A stretch of 64,000 nt of DNA, from NCBI GenBank assembly GCA_030686995.1, contig CM060685.1, positions 124,955,823 to 125,019,822 of the forward strand. Direction: 5' to 3'. Source of the DNA: Artemisia argyi. Lineage: Eukaryota; Streptophyta; Magnoliopsida; Asterales; Asteraceae. The position numbers were made by a program, and so were the translations under genes. Below are positions 24,850-35,489 of the stretch, piece by piece; within the stretch, counting starts at the first letter, position 1; the number at the start of each line of letters is the position of its first letter. The notes below the pieces were generated by a model. The model made no database searches and had not been told where the DNA came from. It was given only the letters and a program-made list of their open reading frames with translations.

Positions 24850-25339
24850 TGTTGATACAAAAGTTGGGCGTACCTGGTTATTGGGCTTTTGCTCTTATAT
24901 CAATTAGCTTCTTAGTACTTTGTTACCTGCGCACTAAGAAAATAAACAACACCGTTAGGCTTATCGAGGGATTGTCTCCCCCGATTAGACTCCGGTGTGA
25001 GAGTAAGTAATCGATTTAGGGTTTAGTTGAAGAGTTAGGGTTGTATATCGTACCTTGAATGAGAATCGTGTGATTCTATATATAGGGGCTAAGAAACCGT
25101 ATTTCTTGCTCCTCACTCTTCGCACGCGTGGTGCTTATCCGAGGTAAGGATATCTATTCCTTGAATAGATAATCCTTATCGTTACCCGGTGGGTTAGATT
25201 GGGCCTTTGGGCTTCATGAGCCCAGAGCAATAATACTACGGCCCATACCATTGTCATGGTAGCCCATTCGTGATGGGCTTAGGTGTAAGTAATGTCTATC
25301 GTTTGGGCTTGTGGCCCAAATATAGGCTATACGTCATCA
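24850..25339 (-). repeat. LTR of the Tat element (5' LTR)
   Basis: 490 bp and nearly identical to 15,069-15,558. It supplies the promoter for gag-pol; a TATA box reads CCCCTATATATAGA on the minus strand at 25,075-25,088. Confidence 0.95.
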
Positions 25340-25489
25340 AGAGTCAACAAATGCAGAGTCATTACCAATAATAAAAGAACATAAATCTGTTCTTCATTAC
25401 AAAAGAGATACTGGTTATACCATGAAAACACATTATTATCATGAACTGCCATAATTAACTGCTATAAGTTTCCTTTTCCTTGACTGGCT

Positions 25490-25953
25490 TCAAGGCTTAT
25501 TTGCAGGAGTAGAGGTTGAATCTTTGTTAGCTTGAAGCTTTAAATACTTGCTATAAGCAGAATCAGCAGTACCAATGATATAATGAGAGCTTGTTGGAAT
25601 GGTGCTTAAACGTTTTGGACCTTGAAGTTTTAAATACTGGGCATAATCAGGATCAACAGGACCAATGATATACTCAGAGGTTGTAGGAGTGCTGGTTGAA
25701 CCATTTTGAGCTTGAAGAGTTAAAAACTTGGCATAATCATCATTAACAGGACCAATGATATACTCAGACCTTGTAGGTTTGCTTTCTGCAAATAAGGAAA
25801 AAGAGAGCATCAAAAAACAAAAAAAATATAGCTTCACAAATAGATAAATGTTAACAGAAAACGACCCTATATTGACCTCTTTTTTTTAATTAAATACAAC
25901 CAATTACATAGCAAAACAGAAATAACAATACCTTTTTTGTTTGTGGCCTTCAT
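25490..25953 (-). CDS. MULE cargo gene: three-repeat YIIGPV protein of unknown function
   Basis: Preferred model has two exons, 25,953-25,932 (ATG plus 19 bases, ending AAAAAAG) and 25,785-25,490, joined by a GTATTG...TTTGCAG intron, for 105 residues. The protein is three imperfect repeats of about 31 residues, each with (T)S(E/H)YIIG, then DYA(K/Q)(F/Y)LxLQ and an S/T/P-rich linker. The alternative is an unspliced start at 25,837, which replaces the first exon by a convincing signal peptide (MKLYFFCFLMLSFSLFA, then ESKP) encoded by the T-rich end of the intron. So the locus could make a cytosolic or a secreted product. I do not recognise the family. It faces away from the gene at 26,737 across a shared 0.8-kb spacer. 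Confidence 0.6.
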
Positions 25954-26139
25954 TTTGTGTGAAGTAACGTTATAGGATATTTAGGTTTAAGAGAAATTTA
26001 GGTTACAAGATTGATTATGTGGGTTTGTGTGTGTGTTTGATCGGTTTGGTGGGTATTATATGAGATGGGATTAAATGAGATGAAAATATGTGTGGTTGAT
26101 CGGTTTGGTGGGTATTTAATGGGTTGGGTGGGTATTTAA

Positions 26140-26245
26140 TGGGTTTGGTTGGGTGGCATTCACACTGCTTTATCGGCTCACCAGTACTAAGTTCCATATA
26201 TATAACAGTAGTAAAATCTTAGTACTGGTAGTACAAAATTCCTTG
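26140..26245 (-). repeat. Shared upstream repeat, copy P1
   Basis: Contains CACCAGTACTAAGTTCC, a TATATATAACAGT stretch and TTAGTACTGGTAGTACAAA. A direct copy lies at 27,715-27,815 and an inverted partial copy at 26,458-26,515. It sits upstream of the minus-strand gene at 25,953. Confidence 0.7.
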
Positions 26246-26457
26246 TAACATTGTTCCATGCTACTAGTTTTAAAGGTTTACCCCTAGTATGTTGTCATTT
26301 CAGAAGGTTAAGATGATACTTGTTTTAAAGGATTTTGCAACTTTATTGGTTTTATTTTTTTTTTTCAAAAAACACGTGAAAAAGGCTGTAGTTTGACTTG
26401 ATAAAGTCCCCTTTTGCACTAACAATATTAATTTTTTACTGTTGTTCGAAATAAAAA

Positions 26458-26515
26458 ACTTAATACTGGTGAGCCAATAAAGGCGTGTGAAGACCACCCA
26501 ACACAACCCAACCCA
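26458..26515 (+). repeat. Shared upstream repeat, copy P2 (inverted)
   Basis: TTAATACTGGTGAGCCAATAAAG followed by GTGTGAAGACCACCCAA is the reverse complement of the P1/P3 core. It lies upstream of the + strand gene at 26,737, so P1 and P2 form a symmetric pair in a divergent promoter region. Confidence 0.65.
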
Positions 26516-26655
26516 TTACATACAATACATAGATACATTCCCAAATAAAATGGAAATATAAATGTGTTCATATTTCCAACAAATAATTGGGAACCGAAGA
26601 GTCCAATAAAAGGCTGTAAAATTTAATAAAGACTCTTCGTTTTCCCCATTATGTG

Positions 26656-26667
26656 TCTATATATTGG
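26656..26667 (+). promoter_or_regulatory. TATA box for the gene at 26,737
   Basis: TCTATATATTGG about 75 bases before the ATG, followed by a leader free of upstream ATG in a long frame. Confidence 0.55.
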
Positions 26668-26736
26668 TTACTGCCACATTATGCATCATACTAATGTAAT
26701 ACTAGCAAACATCAAACAACTTAAAGTGTAAGTAAA

Positions 26737-27120
26737 ATGTCAGGAACCAAGAGAGCCAGAGATGCTGTTGCAACCGACAACACAGAAGAAGAAAACAAGG
26801 AAGTGCTGAAACAAGCAAGGGAAGATCCAAAAGAGCCAGAGGTGCCTTCGTTGGAAAAAGGCTCTAACGATAAGGATAAGAAGGAGGTGGATGAAGAAAA
26901 GGAGAAGGCTGCTCCTCCAAGCCCTGCTGAAGTTGAAAGACGCAGGCTTGCTGCAAAAAAGAGGGCCGATGAGCATTGGAAGGAGATCAATGCTGTTAGG
27001 AGATTAGAAGAAAGGGATAAAAAGAAAAACAAATATGTTAAATGTAATGAAGAAGAGGAAGAAGAATGTTTAGAAACATTTTCGTATGATGAATTGTATA
27101 AGTCATATGAGTCCAATTAA
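26737..27120 (+). CDS. MULE cargo gene: charged K/E-rich protein of unknown function
   Basis: A single-exon frame of 127 residues. It starts MSGTKRARDA (a possible nuclear-localisation motif KRAR), continues as a highly charged, probably helical protein with PSPAEVERRRLAAKKRADEH and RRLEERDKKKNKY, and ends with an acidic run and YDELYKSYESN. No known domain is visible. Support for a real gene: TATA box at 26,656, clean frame, and AATAAA at 27,229. It is divergent from the YIIGPV gene. The charged repeats could be low-complexity sequence, so function is open. Confidence 0.6.
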   Translation: MSGTKRARDAVATDNTEEENKEVLKQAREDPKEPEVPSLEKGSNDKDKKEVDEEKEKAAPPSPAEVERRRLAAKKRADEHWKEINAVRRLEERDKKKNKYVKCNEEEEEECLETFSYDELYKSYESN

Positions 27121-27228
27121 TTTAATCGTGTAATGGAAAAAGTTTGTTTAATAATAATTTTAATGTTGATTTTGTGAGTTTTGTTTTTTTCAATTGCATG
27201 TTTTATTTATTTATTTATTTCTTTTGCA

Positions 27229-27234
27229 AATAAA
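27229..27234 (+). terminator. Polyadenylation signal of the gene at 26,737
   Basis: AATAAA about 110 bases after the stop codon, in a T-rich stretch. Confidence 0.5.
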
Positions 27235-27524
27235 GTTTATGGTTATTTTCATGATGGACGTTTGACTTTGAATTTATGCACCAGTATGACCTTCAGTTTA
27301 TGGTTATTTTCATGTGTATATATCTAATAGTGGTATTATTTACATTGTTCACCAAAAAAATATGTTGACTTTAATAGTCAAATCCGTTTATTATTCCAAA
27401 CACGATACTATACTGCATATGCAATTGGTCAAATATAAATTGTAATTAGTTAATTTTACCCATGTTGAGTTTTGAAAGTAACAAAACAGGTTTACAAGTG
27501 AATATTCAATAATGGTTCACTTAG

Positions 27525-27665
27525 TTGACTTTATTAAGTCAAACTAGAGCCTTATGGTTTATTGACTTCCCTAAGTCAAACTAGAGCCTTATGGTTTGTT
27601 TTTATTTTAAAGCACAATCCTTTAAAACAAGTTGCGTCTTCACTTTCTGAAATGACAAAAGACTA
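27525..27665. repeat. Inverted copies of MULE repeats
   Basis: 27,525-27,600 holds two units that are the reverse complement of the repeat beside the GRF gene (14,890-14,995): TAAGTCAAACTAGAGCCTTATGG here, CATAAGGCTGTAGTTTGACTTA there. 27,605-27,665 (ATCCTTTAAAACAAGT...CTTTCTGAAATGACAA) is the reverse complement of 26,285-26,345. The rest of 27,235-27,997 shows no gene. Confidence 0.75.
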
Positions 27666-27714
27666 ACAGGGAACCAAATTAATAGTCTTTCATGCGAAAG
27701 ATAAGTGGTAGTAC

Positions 27715-27815
27715 TTAATGGTTTGGTTTGGGTGGACTTCACACGTTTGGGAGACTCAACAGTACTAACTTCCTTATATCTAACAGTTTTAAAATGTTAA
27801 TACTGGTAGTACAAA
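27715..27815 (-). repeat. Shared upstream repeat, copy P3
   Basis: A direct copy of P1 (26,140-26,245): GGTGGACTTCACAC, GACTCAACAGTACTAACTTCC, TATATCTAACAGT and ATACTGGTAGTACAAA. No gene start follows on its left, so it may be a leftover of a local duplication. Confidence 0.65.
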
Positions 27816-28289
27816 TTTTTTTTCTAACCGTATTAACTAGTTAGTCCTGGTACTGTTGTTATCTTATCAGCAGTACATGGTTAGTGTACCATTCAAGTGC
27901 TTTAATTACAAATACCCAAAATAATAGTACAAAAGGGTAACAACATGTTTATTCAGGTTACAAGAAAATTATTCAATCATACTACGTCCTAAATCAACTA
28001 ATACATTTTCTTTTTACCCTTACCTTTTGGAAAAGGTTTGGCAATTGCTGGAGCAAATGGTTTGATACCATTGTCTTCACAGAACTGATCACTTGGAAGG
28101 CCTAGCACCTTTTCCCTTTCATCAAAAAGCTGTTTCTCTGTCTTTTTTGGATTCTTAAACTTCCTAGCATCAATCTTTCTGGTCACAGAACCTGAATAAG
28201 TCTTTGGAAAATAGCCTTCCCAGCTGTTGGTTGAAGTTGAGTGCTAGTCCCTAGCAATCTTTTGAGAAAAACTTGATGGATTTGAGAAT

Positions 28290-28690
28290 CTCTTTACCAA
28301 AAGCCATCACTTCTGGAGTAGCCAGGTGTAAGAACTGTGGCACACCTGATAACCGTGTGATTTTGAGCAAACCACCAGCTGTCAACGGATTTGATTAGTC
28401 TTTACCAAAAGCCGTTTGCTTCTGGACTAGCCAGCATCTTGATGGACTAAGTCAACATCTTGGTGAGCTGATTACCAATTATGGATTTTCCACGACCTTT
28501 ACCACAAGCCATAATCTTGCGGGCTAGCCAACTCATTTGTTTTTGGGGAGTTGAGGAACCATACAATTTTTGGCAAATTGCAAGCCATCAACGGGTTTGA
28601 GATGTCTTTACCAAGAGCCGTTTGCTCTTGGACTAGCCAATCCATTTGTCATTTAGACTTTGGTGGACTGATTACCACAAAAATTTTGAA
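28290..28690 (-). repeat. Four degenerate ~105-bp tandem units at the 3' end of the Athila element
   Basis: A TTTACCA(A/C)(A/G)AGCC...GG(A/G)(C/G)TAGCCA block recurs at about 28,291, 28,399, 28,497 and 28,613, spacing 98-116 bases. On the minus strand the units read in several frames as related peptides (for example LASPEANGFW), with stops; no intact protein remains. Confidence 0.6.
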
Positions 28691-28922
28691 ATAAAGTGAA
28701 AATTTTTTGAAAAATTTAGGCCTAAAAATGGGGGTACTTAGAAAGTTTTGTGATAAAATTCGTAAGAATTCCCCCCCCCCCCCCCACACTAGAATTGAAT
28801 ATTGTCCTCAATATTCAAAGTCCCGGCTATTATGCCGAATCTCTGAACGGAAAAAGCTAATATTCGAATTTAACTGTGGAAATATCGATTTTATTTTTCA
28901 CTTTATTTATCTCTACGTACAA

Positions 28923-28965
<43 letters not shown>

Positions 28966-29108
28966 CCGAAATGAGACTTATATACATATTTACTTTTCAA
29001 CAGGTGGGGGACGGCCACTCCCCCACACTAGGGTGGTAGAAAGTAGAAAGAAGTCAAAAATACGGGTGAAAACCCATATATGTTGCTAATTTTTTGTTCA
29101 CCGAGTCA

Positions 29109-32100
29109 CTAGCTTGACTCGATCCCCGATTCATTGGTCCATGGGGAAAGTTTGGAGACAACCATGGGTGGTATGTCCTCTCCAAAATAATGTTTCAATC
29201 TATGACCATTCACTTTGAAGTTGGGACCTTCGGGTTGAGATAACTCAACAGTCCCGTATGGATATACTTTAGCAATAGTGAATGGTCCAGTCCATCGGGT
29301 TTTTAATTTCCCCGAGAAGATCTTTAATCTTGAGTTGAAAAGAAGGACTTTGTCACCGACGTTGAAAACGCGGTTCTTAATCTTAGAGTCGTGGATCTTC
29401 TTTGTCTTTTCTTTGTAGATCAAAGAGTTCTCGTAGGCTTGATCACGAAGTTCGTTTAATTCATTGAGTTGAACCTTACGATGATCATCCGCTTTATGAA
29501 GGTCGTAGTTAGCATGTTTCAAGGCCCAGTAGGCTTTGTGCTCGAGCTCGATCGGTAAATGACACGCCTTCCCGTATACAAGCTTGTATGGAGTACACCC
29601 AATGGGTGTTTTGTAAGCTGTACGGAAGGGCCAGAGTGCATCATCTAGTTTATCCGACCAGGAAGCACGGTTTTCACCTACTGTCCTCTCAAGAATCCGT
29701 TTTATACCACGGTTGGAAACCTCCACCTGCCCACTTGTTTGGGGGTGATATGCGGTGAAAAGACGATGCGTAACACCGTACTTAAGCATGACTTTTGCAA
29801 ATTGATCATTGCAAAAGTGAGTACCGCGATCACTAATGATGGCACGTGGAGTTCCAAAACGAGCAAAAAGGGATTTCAAGAATTTCACAACAACTCGGGC
29901 ATCATTAGTGGGTAAGGCCTTAGCCTCAACCCATTTTGACAAATAGTCAACAGCCACGAGAATATACTTGTTTCCACGAGAAAATGGGAATGGCCCCATA
30001 AAATCAATGCCCCAGACGTCAAAGATTTCACAAACTTGAATGGCATTTTGTGGCATTTCGTTCTTTTGTGAAATATTCCCGTGACGCTGACAAGCATCAC
30101 AGGCTTTGACTAACTCGTGGGCATCCTTATAGATCGTGGCCCAATAGAAACCTGAATCAAACACCTTTTTGGCGGTGTAGTTAGGACTATGGTGGCCCCC
30201 GGTGGGTCCAGCATGGCAAGCCTTGAGAATATCAGTGGCTTCCTGTTCGTATAAACATCGCCTGATGACTTGATCGGCACAGATTTTGAAGAGGAAGGGG
30301 TCGTCCCAGAAGTAATGTTTGACGTCTTTAAAAAATTTGTTTTTCTGTTGGGACGTCATCCCCTTCACGATGAAGTTACCCGCATGGTAATTTGCAAAGT
30401 CGGCAAACCATGGGGTAGTAGAGTCACCATGAAAAGTAACCGCACTGAGTGTCTCGAGAGGGAATGATTCATTTATTTCTTGTTTCTCGGACACATATTG
30501 ATGTGGGTTTTCTAATCGTGAGAGATGATCAGCAGCAAGGTTCTCGGCTCCTTTTTTATCACGGATAATGATATCAGATTCCTGAAGGAGGAGAACCCAA
30601 CGGAGAAGCCTCGGCTTTGCATCTTGCTTTGCAAATAGGTACTTCAAAGCCGAGTGATCCGTATACACCACGCATTTGGTCAGGATCAAGTATGGCCGGA
30701 ATTTCTCAAAGGCATACACCACAGCTAGGAGTTCTTTTTCAGTGGTGGTGTAATGACCTTGAGCCTCGGTCATAGTCTTACTTGCGTAGTGTATAGGCTG
30801 AAAGTATTTTGCTTTACGTTGCCCCAAGACCGCACCTATGGCAAAATCACTAGCATCGCACATAAGCTCAAAAGGTAGGTCCCAATCGGGGGCAACAAGA
30901 ATCGGTGCCTCGGTAAGCTTTTTCTTTAATGTTTCAAAAGCTTCGATGCACTCAGGAGAGAAGATGAAAGGAGCATCCTTCTCGAGGAGATGGGTCATAG
31001 GCCGGGCAATCTTAGAAAAATCTTGGATAAACCTACGGTAGAAGTCGGCATGACCCAAAAAGCTCCTAACACCTTTTACGGTGGTGGGATGAGGTAATTT
31101 AGCAATGAAATCGATTTTGGCTCTGTCAACCTCAATCCTGTTTTTTGAAATTTTATGGCCGAGGACAATGCCCTCCTTGACCATAAAGTGGCTCTTCTCC
31201 CAGTTGAGACTTAGATTCGTTTCTTTGCAACGTTTAAGCATCTGTTCCAAGTGGGAGAGGCAAGAATGGAATGAATCCCCGATGACTGAAAAGTCATCCA
31301 TGAATACCTCCATGGTTTTCCCGATCATGTCGGAAAAGATAGACATCATGCACCTCTGGAACGTGCCTGGAGCATTACATAAGCCGAAAGGCATACGTCT
31401 GTAAGCAAAAGTTCCGTAGGGGCATGTGAAGGTAGTCTTCTCTTGATCCTGGGGATCAATGGGGATTTGGAAGTAACCCGAAAAACCATCGAGGAAGCAG
31501 TAGTATTCATTCCCCGCAAGTCTTTCAAGCATCTGGTCCATAAAAGGAAGAGGAAAATGGTCTTTACGGGTGGCTTCATTTAACTTTCGATAGTCAATAC
31601 ATACTCGCCAACTCGTGACCAAACGAGTTGGAATCAAATCGTTATCCTCGTTGGTGACAACGGTAATGCCACCCTTTTTAGGAACACAATGAATTGGGTT
31701 AACCCAAGGACTGTCAGAAATAGGATAAATCAATCCCGCATCAAAAAGTTTAAGAACTTCTTGTTTGATAACTTCGTGGATCTTTGGATTTACCCTTCTC
31801 TGTTGTTGCACTGCTGGCTTAAAGTCATTCTCCATTAAGATTTTATGAGTACAAAAGTTCGGGCTTATGCCCTTAATGTCGGAGAGTTTCCAAGCGATTG
31901 CTTGTTTATGTGACTTTAGAACCTTTAGGAGTGCTGCCTTTTCCTCAACTTTTAAGTCTTTAGCAATAATGACGGGCAATTTATTATCACCCTCAAGAAA
32001 TGCATATTCTAGATGAGGAGGCAAGTCCTTGAGCTCAACCTCGGGAAAGTCTTCAGTTATTTCAACATTTTTGACTTCCGCTTTATGAAGTATTTTTGGA

Positions 32101-34898
32101 GACGGAGAGGGTGAAGGATCTTCATTTAACAATCTTTCAAGGAGAAGAATGTCCCCCTCCGGGGCAAGATAGTTTTCATCAACCCCACTTGGGATTGAGC
32201 TATCTTGAGCAAGAAACGCCTCGACCTCTTCGAGAAGGAAGTCACTTCCCTCAAACGGAGTGAGGGAAGGGGAAGGGTCGGAAATGATAGGGTCAGTAGA
32301 AAGACTGCCAGTGGATGAGAAACCAAGGACTTCTTGAGAATACTCCTCAGACGCAACATCGATAATGTCAATTCGGTTAACCGTTTCAGCGTCATAGTTG
32401 GAGGAGTATCTTGAAGTCTGATCAAGATTGAATGTGATGGCTTCGCCACCAACACGTAGAGTGATTTCTTCTTCGAATACATCGATTAAAGCACGACCCG
32501 TTCTTAAGAATCCCCTTCCGAGAATGAGAGGGACTCGTGGGTCAGCATCGAAATCAACAATCACGAAATCTGCCAGAAAATGGAACTTTCCTACTTTCAC
32601 GAAGATATCTTCGGCAATGCCGAGAGGACGGGATATAGTACGGTCTGCAAGCTCGAGTGTCATGCAGGTCGGAGTGAGAGCAGGAAGTGAGAGTCTTTTC
32701 CAGACTGTGTAAGGCATCAGGTTAATGCTTACGCCAAGATCGGCCAAGGCAAAGCATTCAACCATCCCCGGGAAAATACAAGGAATGAGAAATTTCCCGG
32801 GATCTCCAAGTTTTTCGGGAATCTTTTTCAAGAGCACTGCTGAGCAATGCTCATTAAGAGGAGTTTTTGCCATCTCACAAAGTTTTTCTTTGTTGCTTAT
32901 CAGATTTTTTATTGTTGAAGCAAATTTAGGCATGAGAAGAAGAGCGTCCGCGAAGCTAATATCAAAGTGTAATTCTTGGAAAATTTGATAAAATTTTTCC
33001 ATCTGATGGTTAGCTTTTTCGCGGTTCTTTTGATCATTCAAATGTGAAGGATATGGAATTGACGGCTTAGGATCATTCTTTGGGATTTCGTCAGAACTCA
33101 CAGGGGGATCAAATACAACTTTCGGCTTACGAGCCGGGACCGGGACAACTTGAGGGTGGACGTTGTTGATACCTCCGTTATTAGTAGGAAGTACCTTGTC
33201 CGTAGTAACCTCAGGTTCATGTTCCGCTACCTTAGTAGGAGGAAAAGAAGAGGTAGAAGGAATCGAGGGTCCATTGTAAGATGCCCCACTTCGGGTGGTG
33301 ATCGCTTTGACATCGCCCCTCGGGTTAGCGATCGTGTTGCTCGGTAATGTACCCGGGCCCGAGGGTCGATCATTTAAAGACTTCTGAAGCTCAGAGATCG
33401 TGCTAAGCAATAACCGATTCGTTTCCTTTTGTGCTTTCATGAATTGTTTAAATTCAGCATTGGAGGAAGACGAGGGTGGAACAACGTTTTGATTTTGAAC
33501 AGGAGGATTTTGAACACGGTTGTTTTGAAAATTCCCTTGATTTTGATTGTTGTTACCCTGAAAAGTGTTTCTCTGATTGAAATTACCCTGATTGTAATTC
33601 CCGTGATTCTGGTTTCTTTGAAAATTTCCTTGAAAACCTTGATTTTGATTGCCATTTTGAAAATTGTTTGGATTAAACTGGCATTGATTTTGATTCGGGT
33701 TTTGGAAATTTGTGTTTTGACCTTGGTTAAAATTCTGATTTGCGTTACGGTTTTGATTTTGGTTAAAACCTGGAGGTCCGAGAAAATTGTTGGAACGATA
33801 GCTTAAGAGATTACGGTCCCCTTGCGGTTGGTAAGAATTACCCCCCGTATTGTAGGAACCGTGAGCAGCATATACGTTCTCTTGAGGAAAGCCAGCAGTA
33901 GCTGGACACTCGGAATATAGATGAGGGCCCCCACAAGTTTCACAACTTCGGGCCACGGCTTTCACTTGTTGATTTTGAACCTGATTTTGCATCGTGTGGC
34001 TCATTCTCAACACAACCGTAGAAATATCATCCATCTTTTTGGTAAGAGCAATTATTTCAGGAGATGATGATGAAGGAGTAACGGAATTACATGACGCATC
34101 CCTCTCCGCAGAGGAATCCCAAAAGTTATGGTGGGCAGTCATGTTCTCGATTAAGTCATAGCACTCCTCGGGACGCCTTTTCATAAAGGTTCCACCAGCA
34201 GCAGCATTGAGAATATCCCGATGCCTCAATGTCAGACCATTATAGAAGGTATCTATGATGGTAACTTGCAACATATTGTGGTTAGGCCACCGATCAATAG
34301 CTAGCTTATAACGTTCCCAAGCCTCAAAAAGAGACTCATCGGGATGTTGCCGGAAGTTGCTGATATCATTTCGTAACTTGGTAACCATGGATGGTGGAAA
34401 ATATTTTGCTAGAAACTTGGTTACCATTTCATCAAAGGTACGAATAGAATTCTTTGGAAGTCGGTCAAACCATGCAGTGGCATGATGAGTGAGAGAATAT
34501 GGGAAGAGGTACAGCCGGAGGGCATCATCCGTGACACCATGCTGTTTCATGCTTTGGGTGACCGTGAGATATTTGTCAAGATGCTTATTGGCATCGTCAC
34601 CCGGTAATCCGTGAAATTGACACGAATTCTGGACTTGTTGGATCATGTGGTGCTTGAGGCCAAAGTCCGTAGCCTCAATAGTGAGTGGTGCAATAGGCCC
34701 ACCCCGCCCTTGCATGGTAGGCTGGCACAGCTCCTCCATCGTTCGGAGATCGGGAGCTGGCACATCCCTAGGAGGGTCAGGGGGTGGTAAAGGTGGTGGT
34801 GGCCCAGCGGCCATTTCGGTCTTTGGTTCTTGTGTGTCAGAACGTAGCTCGGGTACGTTTTTCTGATGTTTACGTTTTGTTTGTGACCGAGTGCGCAT
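29109..34898 (-). CDS. Athila-lineage gag-pol polyprotein
   Basis: An open frame that extends upstream to 34,997, but I place the start at the [10 protein letters not shown] methionine (34,898), giving 1929 residues; the preceding 33 residues look like read-through leader. Residues below count from 34,997. Gag spans about 110-300 ([13 protein letters not shown], FxAWERYK); a zinc knuckle lies at 352-366 ([13 protein letters not shown]); an N/Q/F/G-rich, prion-like stretch at about 410-510; aspartic protease with ADLGVS in place of the usual D(S/T)GA (about 753); reverse transcriptase with FMDD (about 1231); RNase H with [12 protein letters not shown]; integrase with GHHS...CDACQRHG and the DDE core ([18 protein letters not shown]). 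The lineage call rests on gag, the protease variant, the Asp-type primer-binding site and the large LTR. No internal stops. Confidence 0.93.
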   Translation of the reverse strand: MRTRSQTKRKHQKNVPELRSDTQEPKTEMAAGPPPPLPPPDPPRDVPAPDLRTMEELCQPTMQGRGGPIAPLTIEATDFGLKHHMIQQVQNSCQFHGLPGDDANKHLDKYLTVTQSMKQHGVTDDALRLYLFPYSLTHHATAWFDRLPKNSIRTFDEMVTKFLAKYFPPSMVTKLRNDISNFRQHPDESLFEAWERYKLAIDRWPNHNMLQVTIIDTFYNGLTLRHRDILNAAAGGTFMKRRPEECYDLIENMTAHHNFWDSSAERDASCNSVTPSSSSPEIIALTKKMDDISTVVLRMSHTMQNQVQNQQVKAVARSCETCGGPHLYSECPATAGFPQENVYAAHGSYNTGGNSYQPQGDRNLLSYRSNNFLGPPGFNQNQNRNANQNFNQGQNTNFQNPNQNQCQFNPNNFQNGNQNQGFQGNFQRNQNHGNYNQGNFNQRNTFQGNNNQNQGNFQNNRVQNPPVQNQNVVPPSSSSNAEFKQFMKAQKETNRLLLSTISELQKSLNDRPSGPGTLPSNTIANPRGDVKAITTRSGASYNGPSIPSTSSFPPTKVAEHEPEVTTDKVLPTNNGGINNVHPQVVPVPARKPKVVFDPPVSSDEIPKNDPKPSIPYPSHLNDQKNREKANHQMEKFYQIFQELHFDISFADALLLMPKFASTIKNLISNKEKLCEMAKTPLNEHCSAVLLKKIPEKLGDPGKFLIPCIFPGMVECFALADLGVSINLMPYTVWKRLSLPALTPTCMTLELADRTISRPLGIAEDIFVKVGKFHFLADFVIVDFDADPRVPLILGRGFLRTGRALIDVFEEEITLRVGGEAITFNLDQTSRYSSNYDAETVNRIDIIDVASEEYSQEVLGFSSTGSLSTDPIISDPSPSLTPFEGSDFLLEEVEAFLAQDSSIPSGVDENYLAPEGDILLLERLLNEDPSPSPSPKILHKAEVKNVEITEDFPEVELKDLPPHLEYAFLEGDNKLPVIIAKDLKVEEKAALLKVLKSHKQAIAWKLSDIKGISPNFCTHKILMENDFKPAVQQQRRVNPKIHEVIKQEVLKLFDAGLIYPISDSPWVNPIHCVPKKGGITVVTNEDNDLIPTRLVTSWRVCIDYRKLNEATRKDHFPLPFMDQMLERLAGNEYYCFLDGFSGYFQIPIDPQDQEKTTFTCPYGTFAYRRMPFGLCNAPGTFQRCMMSIFSDMIGKTMEVFMDDFSVIGDSFHSCLSHLEQMLKRCKETNLSLNWEKSHFMVKEGIVLGHKISKNRIEVDRAKIDFIAKLPHPTTVKGVRSFLGHADFYRRFIQDFSKIARPMTHLLEKDAPFIFSPECIEAFETLKKKLTEAPILVAPDWDLPFELMCDASDFAIGAVLGQRKAKYFQPIHYASKTMTEAQGHYTTTEKELLAVVYAFEKFRPYLILTKCVVYTDHSALKYLFAKQDAKPRLLRWVLLLQESDIIIRDKKGAENLAADHLSRLENPHQYVSEKQEINESFPLETLSAVTFHGDSTTPWFADFANYHAGNFIVKGMTSQQKNKFFKDVKHYFWDDPFLFKICADQVIRRCLYEQEATDILKACHAGPTGGHHSPNYTAKKVFDSGFYWATIYKDAHELVKACDACQRHGNISQKNEMPQNAIQVCEIFDVWGIDFMGPFPFSRGNKYILVAVDYLSKWVEAKALPTNDARVVVKFLKSLFARFGTPRAIISDRGTHFCNDQFAKVMLKYGVTHRLFTAYHPQTSGQVEVSNRGIKRILERTVGENRASWSDKLDDALWPFRTAYKTPIGCTPYKLVYGKACHLPIELEHKAYWALKHANYDLHKADDHRKVQLNELNELRDQAYENSLIYKEKTKKIHDSKIKNRVFNVGDKVLLFNSRLKIFSGKLKTRWTGPFTIAKVYPYGTVELSQPEGPNFKVNGHRLKHYFGEDIPPMVVSKLSPWTNESGIESS

Positions 34899-35466
34899 GC
34901 ACCAAAAACAATTTTTCAAAATAAGATCGAGGCAAAACCACAGTGAACTTAAACCAGAAATCACAAGTGAATGGCTTCTTTGAAAAAGGTACACCACTCA
35001 CAGGGATATAAAGGCAAGTTTTAATCTTAAGTTTGGGAACTTATTATGGGTTTATTTATTAATTTGAAAAACTGCTTTAGGCTTATATGTGTGTGTGCAG
35101 AAAACTTGGGAAATATTTTTGGAACTGATTCGTTAACCGAAATCGTCCCTTTAAGATTACTCGCAGGCTGGCGGGAGGAAGTAAATAGGTTTCCTCTTCA
35201 GTTCGCAATTTAATGTCAGAACTTACCTTTAACCAACTGTTTCAGCTTGTAATCTTAAAGAAAACGAAGTAATTTAACTTCACAGTTTGTTTTTGATTGT
35301 TTTTTAATTTTTTGGTGTTTTCAACACTTCAGGAGAAGTGTTAATGAACGTTTTTTTTGATAGATTATGTTTTTACAAAAACTTTTTACAAATTTGTGTG
35401 AAATTTGTACAGGAGGGTTTTGAAAACCACTAAACTTAAAACGATTTTGTAAAACACGCAACAACC

Positions 35467-35484
35467 TCCCCGGCAGCGGCGCCA
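35467..35484 (-). other. Primer-binding site of the Athila element
   Basis: On the minus strand TGGCGCCGCTGCCGGGGA starts five bases after the LTR end. This is the tRNA-Asp-type site known from Athila elements. Confidence 0.85.
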
Positions 35485-35489
35485 AATTT

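Larger units (their letters stand above)
15069..25339 (-). mobile_element. Complete Tat-lineage Ty3/gypsy retrotransposon, 10.3 kb
   Basis: Two 490-bp LTRs (15,069-15,558 and 24,850-25,339) begin TGTTGATAC and end CGTCATCA on the + strand and look almost identical. The 5-bp duplication AGAGT flanks the element (15,064-15,068 and 25,340-25,344). Coding strand is minus: primer-binding site next to the right LTR, one long gag-pol frame, and a purine tract (GGGAGGA on the minus strand) beside the left LTR. A second gene on the + strand fills the space between pol and the left LTR, as known for Tat elements. Near-identical LTRs and an open gag-pol suggest a recent insertion into the MULE. Confidence 0.95.

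Noticed and set aside
28242..29108. A 3' LTR for the Athila element
   Set aside because: I compared it by eye with 35,490-39,536 and found no match beyond a few bases at the edge.
33429..33806. A 125-codon + strand frame made of I, L and V
   Set aside because: It is the antisense of the N/Q/F-rich part of the Athila gag and has no independent support.
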